Shown here: positions 1 through 7,764 of the stretch, one piece after another
Layout: every line of letters begins with the position of its first letter
Position numbering within the stretch: position 1 is the first letter of the stretch
Origin: Martinezella rhizogenes
GTDB lineage: Bacteria; Pseudomonadota; Alphaproteobacteria; Rhizobiales; Rhizobiaceae
Direction: 5' to 3'
Assembly (NCBI RefSeq): GCF_007002745.1
Contig: NZ_SGNY01000005.1
Coordinates: 248,001 to 312,000, forward strand
Length of the DNA stretch: 64,000 bases
Translations under genes and position numbers: made by a program
The notes under the pieces: model-generated
Seen by the model: only the letters and a program-made list of their open reading frames with translations
Told to the model about the DNA's origin: nothing
Databases searched by the model: none

Positions 1-321
1 CCGAAGCAGCAATGGGAAGCATCGGAATCGCTGGCGCTCACCCGCGCCCAGCAATATCGTTACGTCATCCTGCCGCAGGCGATCCGCATTTCCCTGCCGC
101 CGACCGTCGGTTTTGCCGTTCAGGTCGTCAAGAATACGTCCATCGCATCGATCATCGGTTTCGTCGAACTGGCGAGAGCGGGGCAGCTCATCAACAATGC
201 CACGTTCCAGCCGTTCCGCGTCTTCGTCGCGGTGGCCGTGCTTTATTTCATCGTCTGCTACCCGTTGTCCCAGCTATCGCGTTGGCTGGAAAGGAGGCTT
301 CATGCCGGAAGTAATCGTTGA
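1..321 (+). CDS. Polar amino-acid ABC transporter permease, C-terminal part (5' end outside window)
   Basis: The reading frame is open from base 1 and ends at TGA 319-321, giving about 106 residues of an inner-membrane permease of the HisM/GlnP type. Near the start is the cytoplasmic EAA-type loop that docks on the ATPase (EASESLALTRAQQYRYVILPQ, of which the terminal ILPQA is typical). It is followed by hydrophobic segments around FAVQVV, IASIIGFVEL and VAVAVLYFIVCY. The end overlaps the start of the ATP-binding gene by 20 bases, so the two are translationally coupled subunits of one importer. The binding protein is presumably upstream of the window. Substrate cannot be told from this fragment. 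Confidence 0.85.
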   Translation, partial: PKQQWEASESLALTRAQQYRYVILPQAIRISLPPTVGFAVQVVKNTSIASIIGFVELARAGQLINNATFQPFRVFVAVAVLYFIVCYPLSQLSRWLERRLHAGSNR

Positions 322-1033
322 AAACGTTCACAAGAGCTTTGGCGCTCTGGAAGTCCTCAAAGGCGTGTCGCTGACGGTTGGTCGCGGTGAAGTCTTTGCC
401 CTCATCGGCCGCTCGGGCTCGGGCAAGAGCACGCTGCTGCGCTGCATGAACGGGTTGGAGAAGATCAATTCGGGCCGCATCGAAATTGCCGGTCATGCGA
501 TCGGCGAAGATGCCAAGGCGCTGCGCAAGCTGCGCACCGATGTCGGCATCGTGTTCCAGAGCTACAATCTTTTTCCGCATCTGACGGTCGGTGAAAACAT
601 CATGCTCGCGCCGCGCATCGTCAAGGACGTGGCGAAATCGGAAACCAGGGATATCGCCCGCGAGGTTCTGCAACTCGTTGGCCTGTCGGAGAAATTCGAT
701 TCCTATCCCGACCAGCTGTCCGGCGGCCAGCAGCAGCGCGTGGCGATTGCCCGCTCGCTTGCCATGCGGCCGAAGGTGATGCTGTTCGACGAGGTGACCT
801 CGGCGCTCGATCCTGAACTGACCGAGGAAGTGCTGACCGTCATGGAAAACCTCGCCAAGGGCGGCATGACCATGATCCTCGTGACCCACGAAATGGCTTT
901 TGCACGCCGCGTGGCGACCGAAACCATCTTCATGCACAAGGGCAAGATCTGGGAGCAGGGCCGCTCGTCCGAACTCTTCGCCAATCCGCAAACGCCGGAA
1001 CTCCGGCAATTCGTCAAGGCCGATGTGAAGTAG
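302..1033 (+). CDS. Polar amino-acid ABC transporter ATP-binding protein (GlnQ/HisP type)
   Basis: This 243-residue ATPase powers an amino-acid type importer. Visible motifs are Walker A GRSGSGKS at residues 36-43, the Q-loop in VFQSYNLFPH, the signature LSGGQ at 139-143, Walker B VMLFDE at 159-164 and the switch histidine in VTHEM. FQSYNLFPHLT is characteristic of the GlnQ/HisP subfamily. ATG 302 is chosen because it follows the purine-rich GGAAAGGAGG and opens directly into the conserved N-terminus; extending upstream would only run through the permease gene in another frame. It overlaps the permease gene, and the dehydrogenase gene begins 23 bases later, so all three probably form one operon. 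Confidence 0.93.
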   Translation: MPEVIVENVHKSFGALEVLKGVSLTVGRGEVFALIGRSGSGKSTLLRCMNGLEKINSGRIEIAGHAIGEDAKALRKLRTDVGIVFQSYNLFPHLTVGENIMLAPRIVKDVAKSETRDIAREVLQLVGLSEKFDSYPDQLSGGQQQRVAIARSLAMRPKVMLFDEVTSALDPELTEEVLTVMENLAKGGMTMILVTHEMAFARRVATETIFMHKGKIWEQGRSSELFANPQTPELRQFVKADVK

Positions 1034-1056
1034 TTCACCGGCACAAAGGAAAGTCC

Positions 1057-1992
1057 ATGACCACTGAAATCGTGCAACTGTGCCCCCTCATCCCGGCACT
1101 GGAACAGGAACTCGCGCAGCGCTTCACCGTGCACCGCCTGTTCGAAGCGGCAGACAAGGCGGCGTTCCTTGCTGAAAAGGGCGCTGCAGTCCGCGGCGTC
1201 GTCACCGGCGGCCATATCGGCCTGCCAGCAGATATCGGCGCTGCACTCCCCAATCTTGAAATCGTCGCCATTAACGGCGTCGGTTTCGACAAGGTTGATC
1301 TCACTGATGCCAAACGGCGCGGTTTCCGCGTTTCCAACACGCCTGACGTGTTGACGGCGGATGTCGCTGACCTCGCGCTCGGTCTGGTTCTGGCGCAGGC
1401 GCGCAAGCTGCCGCAGGCAGATCAGCATGTGCGCACCGGGCAGTGGCTGAAGGGCGATATGGGGCTTTCCACCCGTGTGGCTGGCCGTCGTTATGGCATT
1501 TTCGGCCTTGGCCGCATCGGTCAGGCGATCGCAAAGCGACTCGAAGGTTTTGACGCGCGGATTTCCTATACCGCCAGAAACCGCCGCGATGTCGCTTATG
1601 ATTACCACGACAGCATCGAGGCGCTGGCTGCCAATTGCGACGTGCTGATCATCGCCGCCGCTGCCACCGCCGAAACGCGCCACATCGTCAATGCCGGTGT
1701 GTTGCAGGCGCTTGGGCCACAGGGTGTGCTTGTCAACGTGGCGCGCGGTTCGCTGGTGGATGAGAAGGCGCTGGTCGAGGCGCTTTCAAACGGCACGATC
1801 GGTGGTGCGGCGCTTGATGTCTTCGAGGATGAACCGCGTGTGCCGGAAGCGCTTTTCGCCTTCGACAATGTCACACTTGCCCCGCATGTCGGCAGCGGCA
1901 CGCACCAGACGCGACGCGCCATGGCCGATCTCGTTCTTGCCAATCTCGACGCACATTTTGCCGGTAAGGAACTGCCGACTCCAGTGGTCTGA
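1057..1992 (+). CDS. D-2-hydroxyacid dehydrogenase, NAD(P)-dependent
   Basis: This 311-residue cytoplasmic protein has the D-isomer-specific 2-hydroxyacid dehydrogenase fold. The dinucleotide-binding loop GLGRIG is at residues 150-155, and the expected catalytic triad is present: Arg230 in NVARGS, Glu259 in FEDEP and His277 in APHVG. Such enzymes interconvert 2-keto acids and D-2-hydroxyacids (glyoxylate/hydroxypyruvate-type reductases belong here). Its place directly after an amino-acid importer suggests it processes a keto acid derived from the imported compound, but this is inference. A factor-independent terminator-like hairpin follows at 2020-2047. Confidence 0.9.
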   Translation: MTTEIVQLCPLIPALEQELAQRFTVHRLFEAADKAAFLAEKGAAVRGVVTGGHIGLPADIGAALPNLEIVAINGVGFDKVDLTDAKRRGFRVSNTPDVLTADVADLALGLVLAQARKLPQADQHVRTGQWLKGDMGLSTRVAGRRYGIFGLGRIGQAIAKRLEGFDARISYTARNRRDVAYDYHDSIEALAANCDVLIIAAAATAETRHIVNAGVLQALGPQGVLVNVARGSLVDEKALVEALSNGTIGGAALDVFEDEPRVPEALFAFDNVTLAPHVGSGTHQTRRAMADLVLANLDAHFAGKELPTPVV

Positions 1993-2019
1993 CATACCTC
2001 TATCGAAGCCTTTAATCTG

Positions 2020-2047
2020 ACGGCGCGGCTTTTATCCGCGCCGTTTC
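2020..2047 (+). terminator. Terminator-like hairpin after the dehydrogenase gene
   Basis: ACGGCGCGG (2020-2028) pairs perfectly with CCGCGCCGT (2036-2044) around a 7-base loop and is followed by TTCGATT. It lies 28 bases past the stop codon, in the right position to end the amino-acid transporter/dehydrogenase transcript. The T-run is short, so efficiency is uncertain. Confidence 0.6.
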
Positions 2048-2183
2048 GATTCGTGCTGTTGGCTGTTCCTCATTTAGCCTGCAAAAGGCAGCCATTTGCC
2101 CGTAATCCCGGCCTGTCGTTCATATTTATATAATATGTATAATCCTACTATTCTGCTTCCTTATAAAGCGATGAGGCGGAGAG

Positions 2184-4397
2184 GTGCGTTCCAAAGGCCC
2201 GAAGACACCCGAGCAGAACCGGATGTCGCGAGAAAAGCGCGACGCTATGCCATCTGCCCCTCCTGCAACGACTGAAAACGCCAATCCCTCCGACCGGCAC
2301 GTGCTTCTGGAAGCGATGATCAATCATGTGCCGGATTTCATCTATGCCAAGGATCTGGAGGGCCGTTTTCTTTTCGCCAATCGCGCCATCGTTACGGAAA
2401 ACGGCTTTAAGAGCGTCGAGGAACTGATCGGCCTTACCGATTACGATATTCACGGCGACGCGGCGCGGCGCGCCGGCATTCCCGATACCGAAGCGCGGGT
2501 GATGCGCACCGGAGAGCCTGATCTTGGCTACGAGGAACCTGCCATGCGCGGCGATATCGACCGTTGGTTGATGATGTCGCGTGTGCCGCTGAAGGATGAG
2601 AGCGGCAAGATCATCGGTGTGGTTGGCGCTTCCAGGGATATCACCCAGAAAAAGGCCTCGGAAAGACTGCTTCAGGCGCAGGCGCGTATCCTGGAAATGA
2701 TCGTCGCGGCGGCGCGGATCGAAGATTTTCTCGAGGAATTCGTCAAGGCCATTGAAAACCTTGCCACCGGGCTTGCCTGCGCTGTCAGGGTGTTCGAGGC
2801 GGCGGCGGGAGAACCGTCCGTTTATGTCTCTCCAGCGCTGGTGTCGCATACGAGCCTGACGGCGCTCATTTCCACCGTCAGCGATGCCGGGAAGCTTACC
2901 CATCCGGCCAACAGCACTGCTTTCAGTTTCGATATTCCCGCCAGCGAGGGCGAGGCGCATGGCTTTGTCTGGTGCGTGCTGGCGGGCCGCCAGGCGGATG
3001 CGGCGCTGGTCGAATTCATCGGGGCTGCCGCCCGCATGGCGGGACTGGCGATCGACCGGAAACGGGCCGCCGCGCATATCGCTTTTCTCGCGGATCACGA
3101 CATGCTGACCCGGCTACCCAATCGCCGTTTTCTCGATACGCGGCTACCGGAAATATTGGCGGTGGCGGCAAAGGCAAAACGGCAGGTCGGCATCGGTTTT
3201 CTTGATCTCGATAATTTCAAGCAGATCAATGATACGCTTGGTCACAGCGTTGGCGACGCGCTGCTTTCGAGAACGGCTGAGCGCATCGCGCATAGCCTCA
3301 GCCGAAACGATCTCGTGCTGCGGGTGGGCGGCGACGAATTCGTCGTCATTCTGGAAAAGCAGAAACTCGGTTTCGAAGACCGTCTGCAGCGCATTCAGGC
3401 GGCGGTTTCGCAGCCGCTGCGCATCGGCAATTACGATATCAAGGTCACCTGCAGCATCGGCATGGCGTTTTTTCCAGAACACGGGGAAACCACGGCGGAA
3501 ATCGTCGCTGCCGCCGATCTTGCCATGTATGAGGCCAAACATAACGGCCGGGATGGCATTGCCACCTTCACGCCGCGCATGGCGGACGATCTGAGAAAGA
3601 AGTTCACCCGCATCGAGGAGCTGCGCAAGGCGGTGGAGCGGGATGAGTTTGTTTTGCATTTCCAGCCGCAGGTTGACCTTCTCACCGGCCGTATCAGCGG
3701 GGTGGAGGCGCTGGTGCGCTGGCAGCACCCGGTGGAGGGTCTGCTGGCTCCATTGGAATTCATCGGTCTTGCTGAAGAAACCGGCCTCATCGTGGAGCTT
3801 GGGGAAAGCATTCTGAAAAAAGCCTGCCAGCAGGCGCAGGCTTGGATCGCGGCCGGCCTGTCGCCCATTAAGATGGCGGTCAATATTTCGCCCCGGCAGT
3901 TTCAGGGCGGGCTTGTGGAGCAGATCCAGTCGGCGCTGAAGGAAAGCGGTCTTTCGCCTTCGCTGCTCGAAATCGAAATCACCGAGACGCTTATCATCCA
4001 GGACGTCGAAACATCGGTGCGGATCATGCGCGCCATCAAGCAGATGGGCGTCAGCCTTGCGCTGGACGATTTCGGCATCGGTTATTCCTGTCTCGGCATG
4101 CTCAAGACCTTTCCCCTGTCCTGCATGAAGATAGACCGCTCGTTTCTTACCCACCTGCCGGAAAAAACCAAGGACAGCGCCATCGTCTCGATCATGATCC
4201 AGCTTGCTGGGTCTCTGGATATCGACGTCATTGCCGAGGGCGTGGAGACCGGCGAGCAGGCGGCGTTTCTGCGCGCGGCCGGCTGTCCCTACGGGCAGGG
4301 TTATTATTTCAGCCGCCCGGTTCAGGCGGACGTGATTGAAGACATGCTGGCGAAGATGACGACATTCCCGACAGGCCCTGCCGGCGATCTGCAATAA
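2184..4397 (+). CDS. PAS-GGDEF-EAL cyclic-di-GMP turnover protein
   Basis: A 737-residue protein with three recognisable parts. An N-terminal PAS domain covers about residues 45-155 (starts near MINHVPDFIYAKDLEGRF). A GAF-like linker region spans about 165-290. A GGDEF domain has its intact GGDEF signature at 382-386, and an EAL domain has EAL at 508-510, with DDFGIGYS and KIDRSF further on. GGDEF domains make c-di-GMP and EAL domains cleave it, and both active-site motifs look intact. The inhibitory RxxD motif five residues before GGDEF reads SRND, so product inhibition may be lost. No transmembrane segment is apparent, so sensing is probably cytoplasmic. The start is uncertain: GTG 2184 follows a GGCGGAGAG tract, and ATG 2223 is an alternative. 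Confidence 0.92.
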   Translation: MRSKGPKTPEQNRMSREKRDAMPSAPPATTENANPSDRHVLLEAMINHVPDFIYAKDLEGRFLFANRAIVTENGFKSVEELIGLTDYDIHGDAARRAGIPDTEARVMRTGEPDLGYEEPAMRGDIDRWLMMSRVPLKDESGKIIGVVGASRDITQKKASERLLQAQARILEMIVAAARIEDFLEEFVKAIENLATGLACAVRVFEAAAGEPSVYVSPALVSHTSLTALISTVSDAGKLTHPANSTAFSFDIPASEGEAHGFVWCVLAGRQADAALVEFIGAAARMAGLAIDRKRAAAHIAFLADHDMLTRLPNRRFLDTRLPEILAVAAKAKRQVGIGFLDLDNFKQINDTLGHSVGDALLSRTAERIAHSLSRNDLVLRVGGDEFVVILEKQKLGFEDRLQRIQAAVSQPLRIGNYDIKVTCSIGMAFFPEHGETTAEIVAAADLAMYEAKHNGRDGIATFTPRMADDLRKKFTRIEELRKAVERDEFVLHFQPQVDLLTGRISGVEALVRWQHPVEGLLAPLEFIGLAEETGLIVELGESILKKACQQAQAWIAAGLSPIKMAVNISPRQFQGGLVEQIQSALKESGLSPSLLEIEITETLIIQDVETSVRIMRAIKQMGVSLALDDFGIGYSCLGMLKTFPLSCMKIDRSFLTHLPEKTKDSAIVSIMIQLAGSLDIDVIAEGVETGEQAAFLRAAGCPYGQGYYFSRPVQADVIEDMLAKMTTFPTGPAGDLQ

Positions 4398-4844
4398 ACC
4401 GGCTATGAAGGCCCTGTTTTGACGGGCCTGATGTGGGCGAGGCCGGAAGGGCTCCGACAGTATTCCCGCGCCTTTTATTTCTATAACCCCCAACCCCCTT
4501 GTGATCGTACCGGGTCAAGATGGCGGACATTCGTCCTTTGCGGCGTGGTGTATTTATATTTTATGATCAATAAAATTATTATAATCGATTATTTATATTA
4601 AGTAATGAATGCCGTTATTTGAAAATATAAAATGAAATTATTATATTTTGAAGTATTTATTTGTTGTAATTTTACTACTTAATATTGTTCTGTACTTTTA
4701 TTGTATTTGTAATCTGCCGATTTGAATTGCGAGTCTCCTGTTCTTTCTGTCATTTGCTGAATCAGCGCAGGGAAGCGGGCGGCAGGGAAAGACCAGCCCT
4801 CAGTTTTGCGCATTTGTTGAAAAATTTTTGACTGGAGATTACAA
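4398..4844. promoter_or_regulatory. AT-rich intergenic region and leader upstream of the porin gene
   Basis: These 447 bases hold no gene I can support. A small hairpin (AGGCCC 4409-4414 / GGGCCT 4424-4429) could end the upstream transcript. From about 4545 to 4720 the sequence turns sharply AT-rich, unlike the flanking high-GC coding DNA. It contains an inverted repeat AAAATATAA (4622-4630) / TTATATTTT (4641-4649). The porin ATG is preceded by a GGAG-type ribosome site (CTGGAGATTACAA). This fits a strong AT-rich promoter/UP-element and a long structured leader. No exact promoter can be assigned by eye. Confidence 0.5.
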
Positions 4845-5888
4845 ATGAACATCAAGAGCCTTCTTATCGGCTCCGCTGCAGCTCTCGCAGCAGTATCCGG
4901 CGCACAGGCCGCTGACGCTATCGTCGCTGCCGAGCCCGAGCCCATGGAATATGTTCGCGTCTGCGACGCTTTCGGCACCGGCTTCTTCTACATCCCCGGC
5001 ACCGAAACCTGCCTGAAGTTCTCGGGTTACATCCGTTTCCAGACCAACGTGGGTCGCGATGCAGCCAGCCCGTCTGACTGGGATTCGACAACACGTGCCC
5101 AGTTCAACATCGACACCCGCACTGACACTGATCTCGGCGCTCTGCGTGGCTACATCGGCCTTCGTGGAAATGCTGACTCCGGCGTTGGCGGCGCGACTGC
5201 CGGTACGAGCGGTAACCTGGGTTCTGGCGTTTTCGTTGACCAGGCCTTCATTCAGCTTGGCGGCTTGACGGTTGGTAAGGTTTACAGCTGGTGGGACGAA
5301 GACCTTTCCGGCGAAACCGACGTGTTGTCTTCCAACGCCCTGTTCAACTCTCTCCGCTATGTCTACGATGCCGGTTCCTTCTGGGCAGGTGTTTCGGTCG
5401 ACGAGCTCGAAGGCATCACTGTTTCGAGCTTCAACGAGCGTGACAACAATATCGGTGTTGCTCTCGGCGCAGGCGCAAAGCTCGACAGCGTAACTCTGCA
5501 GCTCATCGGCAGCTATGACACCGATCGTGAAAACGGTGCGGTACGCTTGATGGCGACTGCCGATGTTGGCCCGGGCACGCTTGGTCTGGCCGGTGTTTGG
5601 GCATCCGGCGCAAATGCTTATTACAATGTTTCCGAGTGGGCAGTTGCCGCAGAATACGCCATCAAGGCAACCGACAAGCTTAAGATCACCCCCGGCGCTC
5701 AGTTCTTCGGTGGTTACGGCCTCGCTTCCTGGGACGAATTCAAGGACGTCGATGCTTGGAAGGCCGGTGTGACGGTTGATTACAAGATCACCGACGGTTT
5801 CAACGCAAAGCTCACTGCAAACTATCTCGATGTCGACAACCAGCCTGAGGCTTGGACCGGCTTCCTTCGTCTGCAGCGTTCGTTCTAA
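4845..5888 (+). CDS. ropA: Outer-membrane porin, RopA / porin_2 family
   Basis: A 347-residue protein whose first 22 or so residues form a classical Sec signal peptide (MNIKSLLIGSAAALAAVSG, cleavage after AQA). The mature N-terminus contains the conserved rhizobial porin segment with two cysteines (VRVCDAFGTGFFYIPGTETC), followed by alternating hydrophobic/polar beta-strand pattern and a C-terminal aromatic (LRLQRSF, ending in Phe). The terminal Phe is the usual outer-membrane beta-barrel insertion signal. It should form a general diffusion channel in the outer membrane. It stands alone between an AT-rich promoter region and a strong terminator at 6001-6032, as expected for a highly expressed single gene. 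Confidence 0.93.
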   Translation: MNIKSLLIGSAAALAAVSGAQAADAIVAAEPEPMEYVRVCDAFGTGFFYIPGTETCLKFSGYIRFQTNVGRDAASPSDWDSTTRAQFNIDTRTDTDLGALRGYIGLRGNADSGVGGATAGTSGNLGSGVFVDQAFIQLGGLTVGKVYSWWDEDLSGETDVLSSNALFNSLRYVYDAGSFWAGVSVDELEGITVSSFNERDNNIGVALGAGAKLDSVTLQLIGSYDTDRENGAVRLMATADVGPGTLGLAGVWASGANAYYNVSEWAVAAEYAIKATDKLKITPGAQFFGGYGLASWDEFKDVDAWKAGVTVDYKITDGFNAKLTANYLDVDNQPEAWTGFLRLQRSF

Positions 5889-6000
5889 TAACTCGCATAA
5901 CCAAAAAGCCTAAACCGGGTTAGACAACTCAGATCCACCCCGTTTCCGAACGGGTGAGTCACTAGCTCCAGTCAAAGTTCCTGACATGATGTCAGGTTTG

Positions 6001-6032
6001 CTCCCCGGACCCCTCCAGGCCGGGGAGTTTTT
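6001..6032 (+). terminator. Rho-independent terminator after the porin gene
   Basis: CTCCCCGG (6001-6008) pairs perfectly with CCGGGGAG (6020-6027), followed at once by TTTTT. Two smaller hairpins precede it (CCCGTT 5939-5944 / AACGGG 5949-5954, and CTGAC 5981-5985 / GTCAG 5991-5995). The T-run orientation fits the porin transcript; the same stem also lies past the end of the convergent amidohydrolase gene. Confidence 0.85.
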
Positions 6033-6066
6033 GTTTCCGTACGAGGTCTCCGGCAATTCACTTCCG

Positions 6067-7605
6067 CTATCGCAAGAATTCCGGCCCAATACCCTCTTCT
6101 TGGTCAGTAACGCCCTGTTGCCCGTGGGCAGCCGGCTCCGGTGGCCGAGGAGGGTGGACTGGCTCTTCAAAGGTCCGCAACAGGCGACCCCAACCCGGAT
6201 CGTGCATATGCGCTTCAAGACCGGCGCGGGCGGCGAGCGCCAGTGCTTCTTGCTGGCCGAAGTCAAGTGCTGCATCAACGTCGGTTGTCAGAACCCGGCC
6301 GTTTTCCATCAACATCCTGCCATCCACGAAGACGGTATCGACATCGCTGCCCAACACCTGATGCACCAGCCGGTGCACCGGCATCCACATCGGCATCAGA
6401 TGCGGTTTGCGCATGTCGATAACGACGACGTCGGCCTTTTTGCCGATTTCCAGCGAGCCGATGTCGTCCTCCATACCGATGGCATGGGCGGCGTCGATGG
6501 TGATCATTTCGAATATCTTGCCGGGCGGCAGCAGGTAACGATCATGGTTGTGCAGCAGATGTTGAGTGAATTGCGCCAGACGCGCCGTCTGCAACATGTC
6601 GAAATGCCGGCTGGGGGCCGCGCCGTCGGTGGTGATGGCAACACGAATGCCTTTCGACATCATTTCCATGATCGGCGTCGCCCGGCCGGGCGGGGCGTGG
6701 GTAACCCGAGTTCCTGTTTCGGCCAGAATGTCGATCTCGTCATGCGAGATGCCCCAGCAATGCTGGAGATGGATATCAGGGCCAAGCAGCGCATTTTCCT
6801 TGTCCTGATACGCCATGCGGATCTGTCCGGCAAAGGCGTCCGAATGCAGTCTGACGCCGGTTTTTCGTGCCGTTTCGCGGATCCGGCGCGCCTGCATCCG
6901 GTCATTTTCCGTCAGTTTCACCGCCTGATCGGGTGTTGAGGCATTGGAGGGTTCCACTGACGGAACGATGGTGAAAGGTGTGAGGAAGACGCTGATGCGG
7001 CCATCCGCCGTGCCGTGCAGGGCATCGATGGTTGCCTCACTGCCTTCGATCATCTCTTCGAAGCTGATATGGCGGCGCTCCGGCGAACCGCGCTCCCAAC
7101 GGGTGACCGGATGCGGCCATGGCAGGCCGGATGGGCCGACACAGATGATTTCGCGAAGGCCGATTTCCTCATAGGCGCGTGCATGGTTGATGGCGAAGAC
7201 GGGATCGTCGGCGCGCGGCATCGAGGTGATGATGCTGGCGCCGGTCGTCACGCCGGCGCGTAACCGTTCGATGCCGGAGACCAGGCCGTCGGCGTACCAG
7301 TAATCGCGGGTGACATAATGATAATAGGTCGGTGTCACCACCTTCATCCACATGGCATTGGTATCGGCGGCAATGCTGCGGATGAGCGCATGCCCGGCAT
7401 GGCCGTGTGCATCGATCAGGCCAGGAATGATGAGTTTGCCCCGGCAGTCGATGATCTGCTTGTCGGGGTGAAGTGACGCAAGCTCCCCGGCCGTGCCGAT
7501 ATCAACGATACGATCATCCTGAATGGCAAGGCCGCCATCCTCGATAATCCGTCTTTCCCGATCCACGGTGACGATCGTGCCATGCAGCAGCAGATAATTT
7601 CCCAT
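6067..7605 (-). CDS. Amidohydrolase-superfamily protein (chlorohydrolase / SAH-deaminase-like)
   Basis: This 512-residue cytoplasmic metal-dependent hydrolase has the expected ligand set. His67 and His69 form the HxH of DAHGHAGH after beta-strand 1, further histidines are in RLHSDA and QHCWGISHDE, and an aspartate is in TTDGAAPS. The arrangement matches the subgroup of the amidohydrolase superfamily that deaminates or hydrolyses N-heterocycles (AtzA/TrzN/SsnA/adenosine-deaminase-like). Start ATG 7605 is supported by GGGAGAAGG just upstream; a longer open frame exists but lacks a better site. It is divergent from the binding-protein gene and shares with it an upstream region carrying an operator-like repeat (7665-7688). 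It probably acts on the imported compound; substrate unknown. Confidence 0.85.
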   Translation of the reverse strand: MGNYLLLHGTIVTVDRERRIIEDGGLAIQDDRIVDIGTAGELASLHPDKQIIDCRGKLIIPGLIDAHGHAGHALIRSIAADTNAMWMKVVTPTYYHYVTRDYWYADGLVSGIERLRAGVTTGASIITSMPRADDPVFAINHARAYEEIGLREIICVGPSGLPWPHPVTRWERGSPERRHISFEEMIEGSEATIDALHGTADGRISVFLTPFTIVPSVEPSNASTPDQAVKLTENDRMQARRIRETARKTGVRLHSDAFAGQIRMAYQDKENALLGPDIHLQHCWGISHDEIDILAETGTRVTHAPPGRATPIMEMMSKGIRVAITTDGAAPSRHFDMLQTARLAQFTQHLLHNHDRYLLPPGKIFEMITIDAAHAIGMEDDIGSLEIGKKADVVVIDMRKPHLMPMWMPVHRLVHQVLGSDVDTVFVDGRMLMENGRVLTTDVDAALDFGQQEALALAARAGLEAHMHDPGWGRLLRTFEEPVHPPRPPEPAAHGQQGVTDQEEGIGPEFLR

Positions 7606-7664
7606 TCGCCTTCTCCCATATGTTTGCAGTCGGTATCCAGAAATTCGCAATTTTGAATACGATA

Positions 7665-7688
7665 ATTGTCAACAATATTATTGACAAT
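7665..7688. promoter_or_regulatory. Operator-like inverted repeat between divergent amidohydrolase and importer genes
   Basis: ATTGTCAA (7665-7672) and TTGACAAT (7681-7688) form a perfect 8-bp inverted repeat. The left part alone reads ATTGT-CA-ACAAT (7665-7676), identical in core to the repeat in front of the flavin-reductase-like gene and beside the GntR gene (16963-16978). ATTGTnnACAAT is a typical binding pattern for GntR/FCD regulators. It lies 60 bases from the amidohydrolase start and 76 bases from the binding-protein start, well placed to control both. Confidence 0.65.
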
Positions 7689-7764
7689 AAGCCGCAGCAA
7701 AACAATACTCCGCTTGCTCAGCCGCCAGCCGGCTTTCCAACGACCTATAAAAAGGGGGGATCAA

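Noticed and set aside
3144-4493. Long open frame on the minus strand (about 449 codons) opposite the GGDEF-EAL gene
   Set aside because: Lies antisense to clear GGDEF and EAL motifs, has Arg/His-rich composition typical of reversed high-GC coding DNA, no ribosome site and no recognisable domain.
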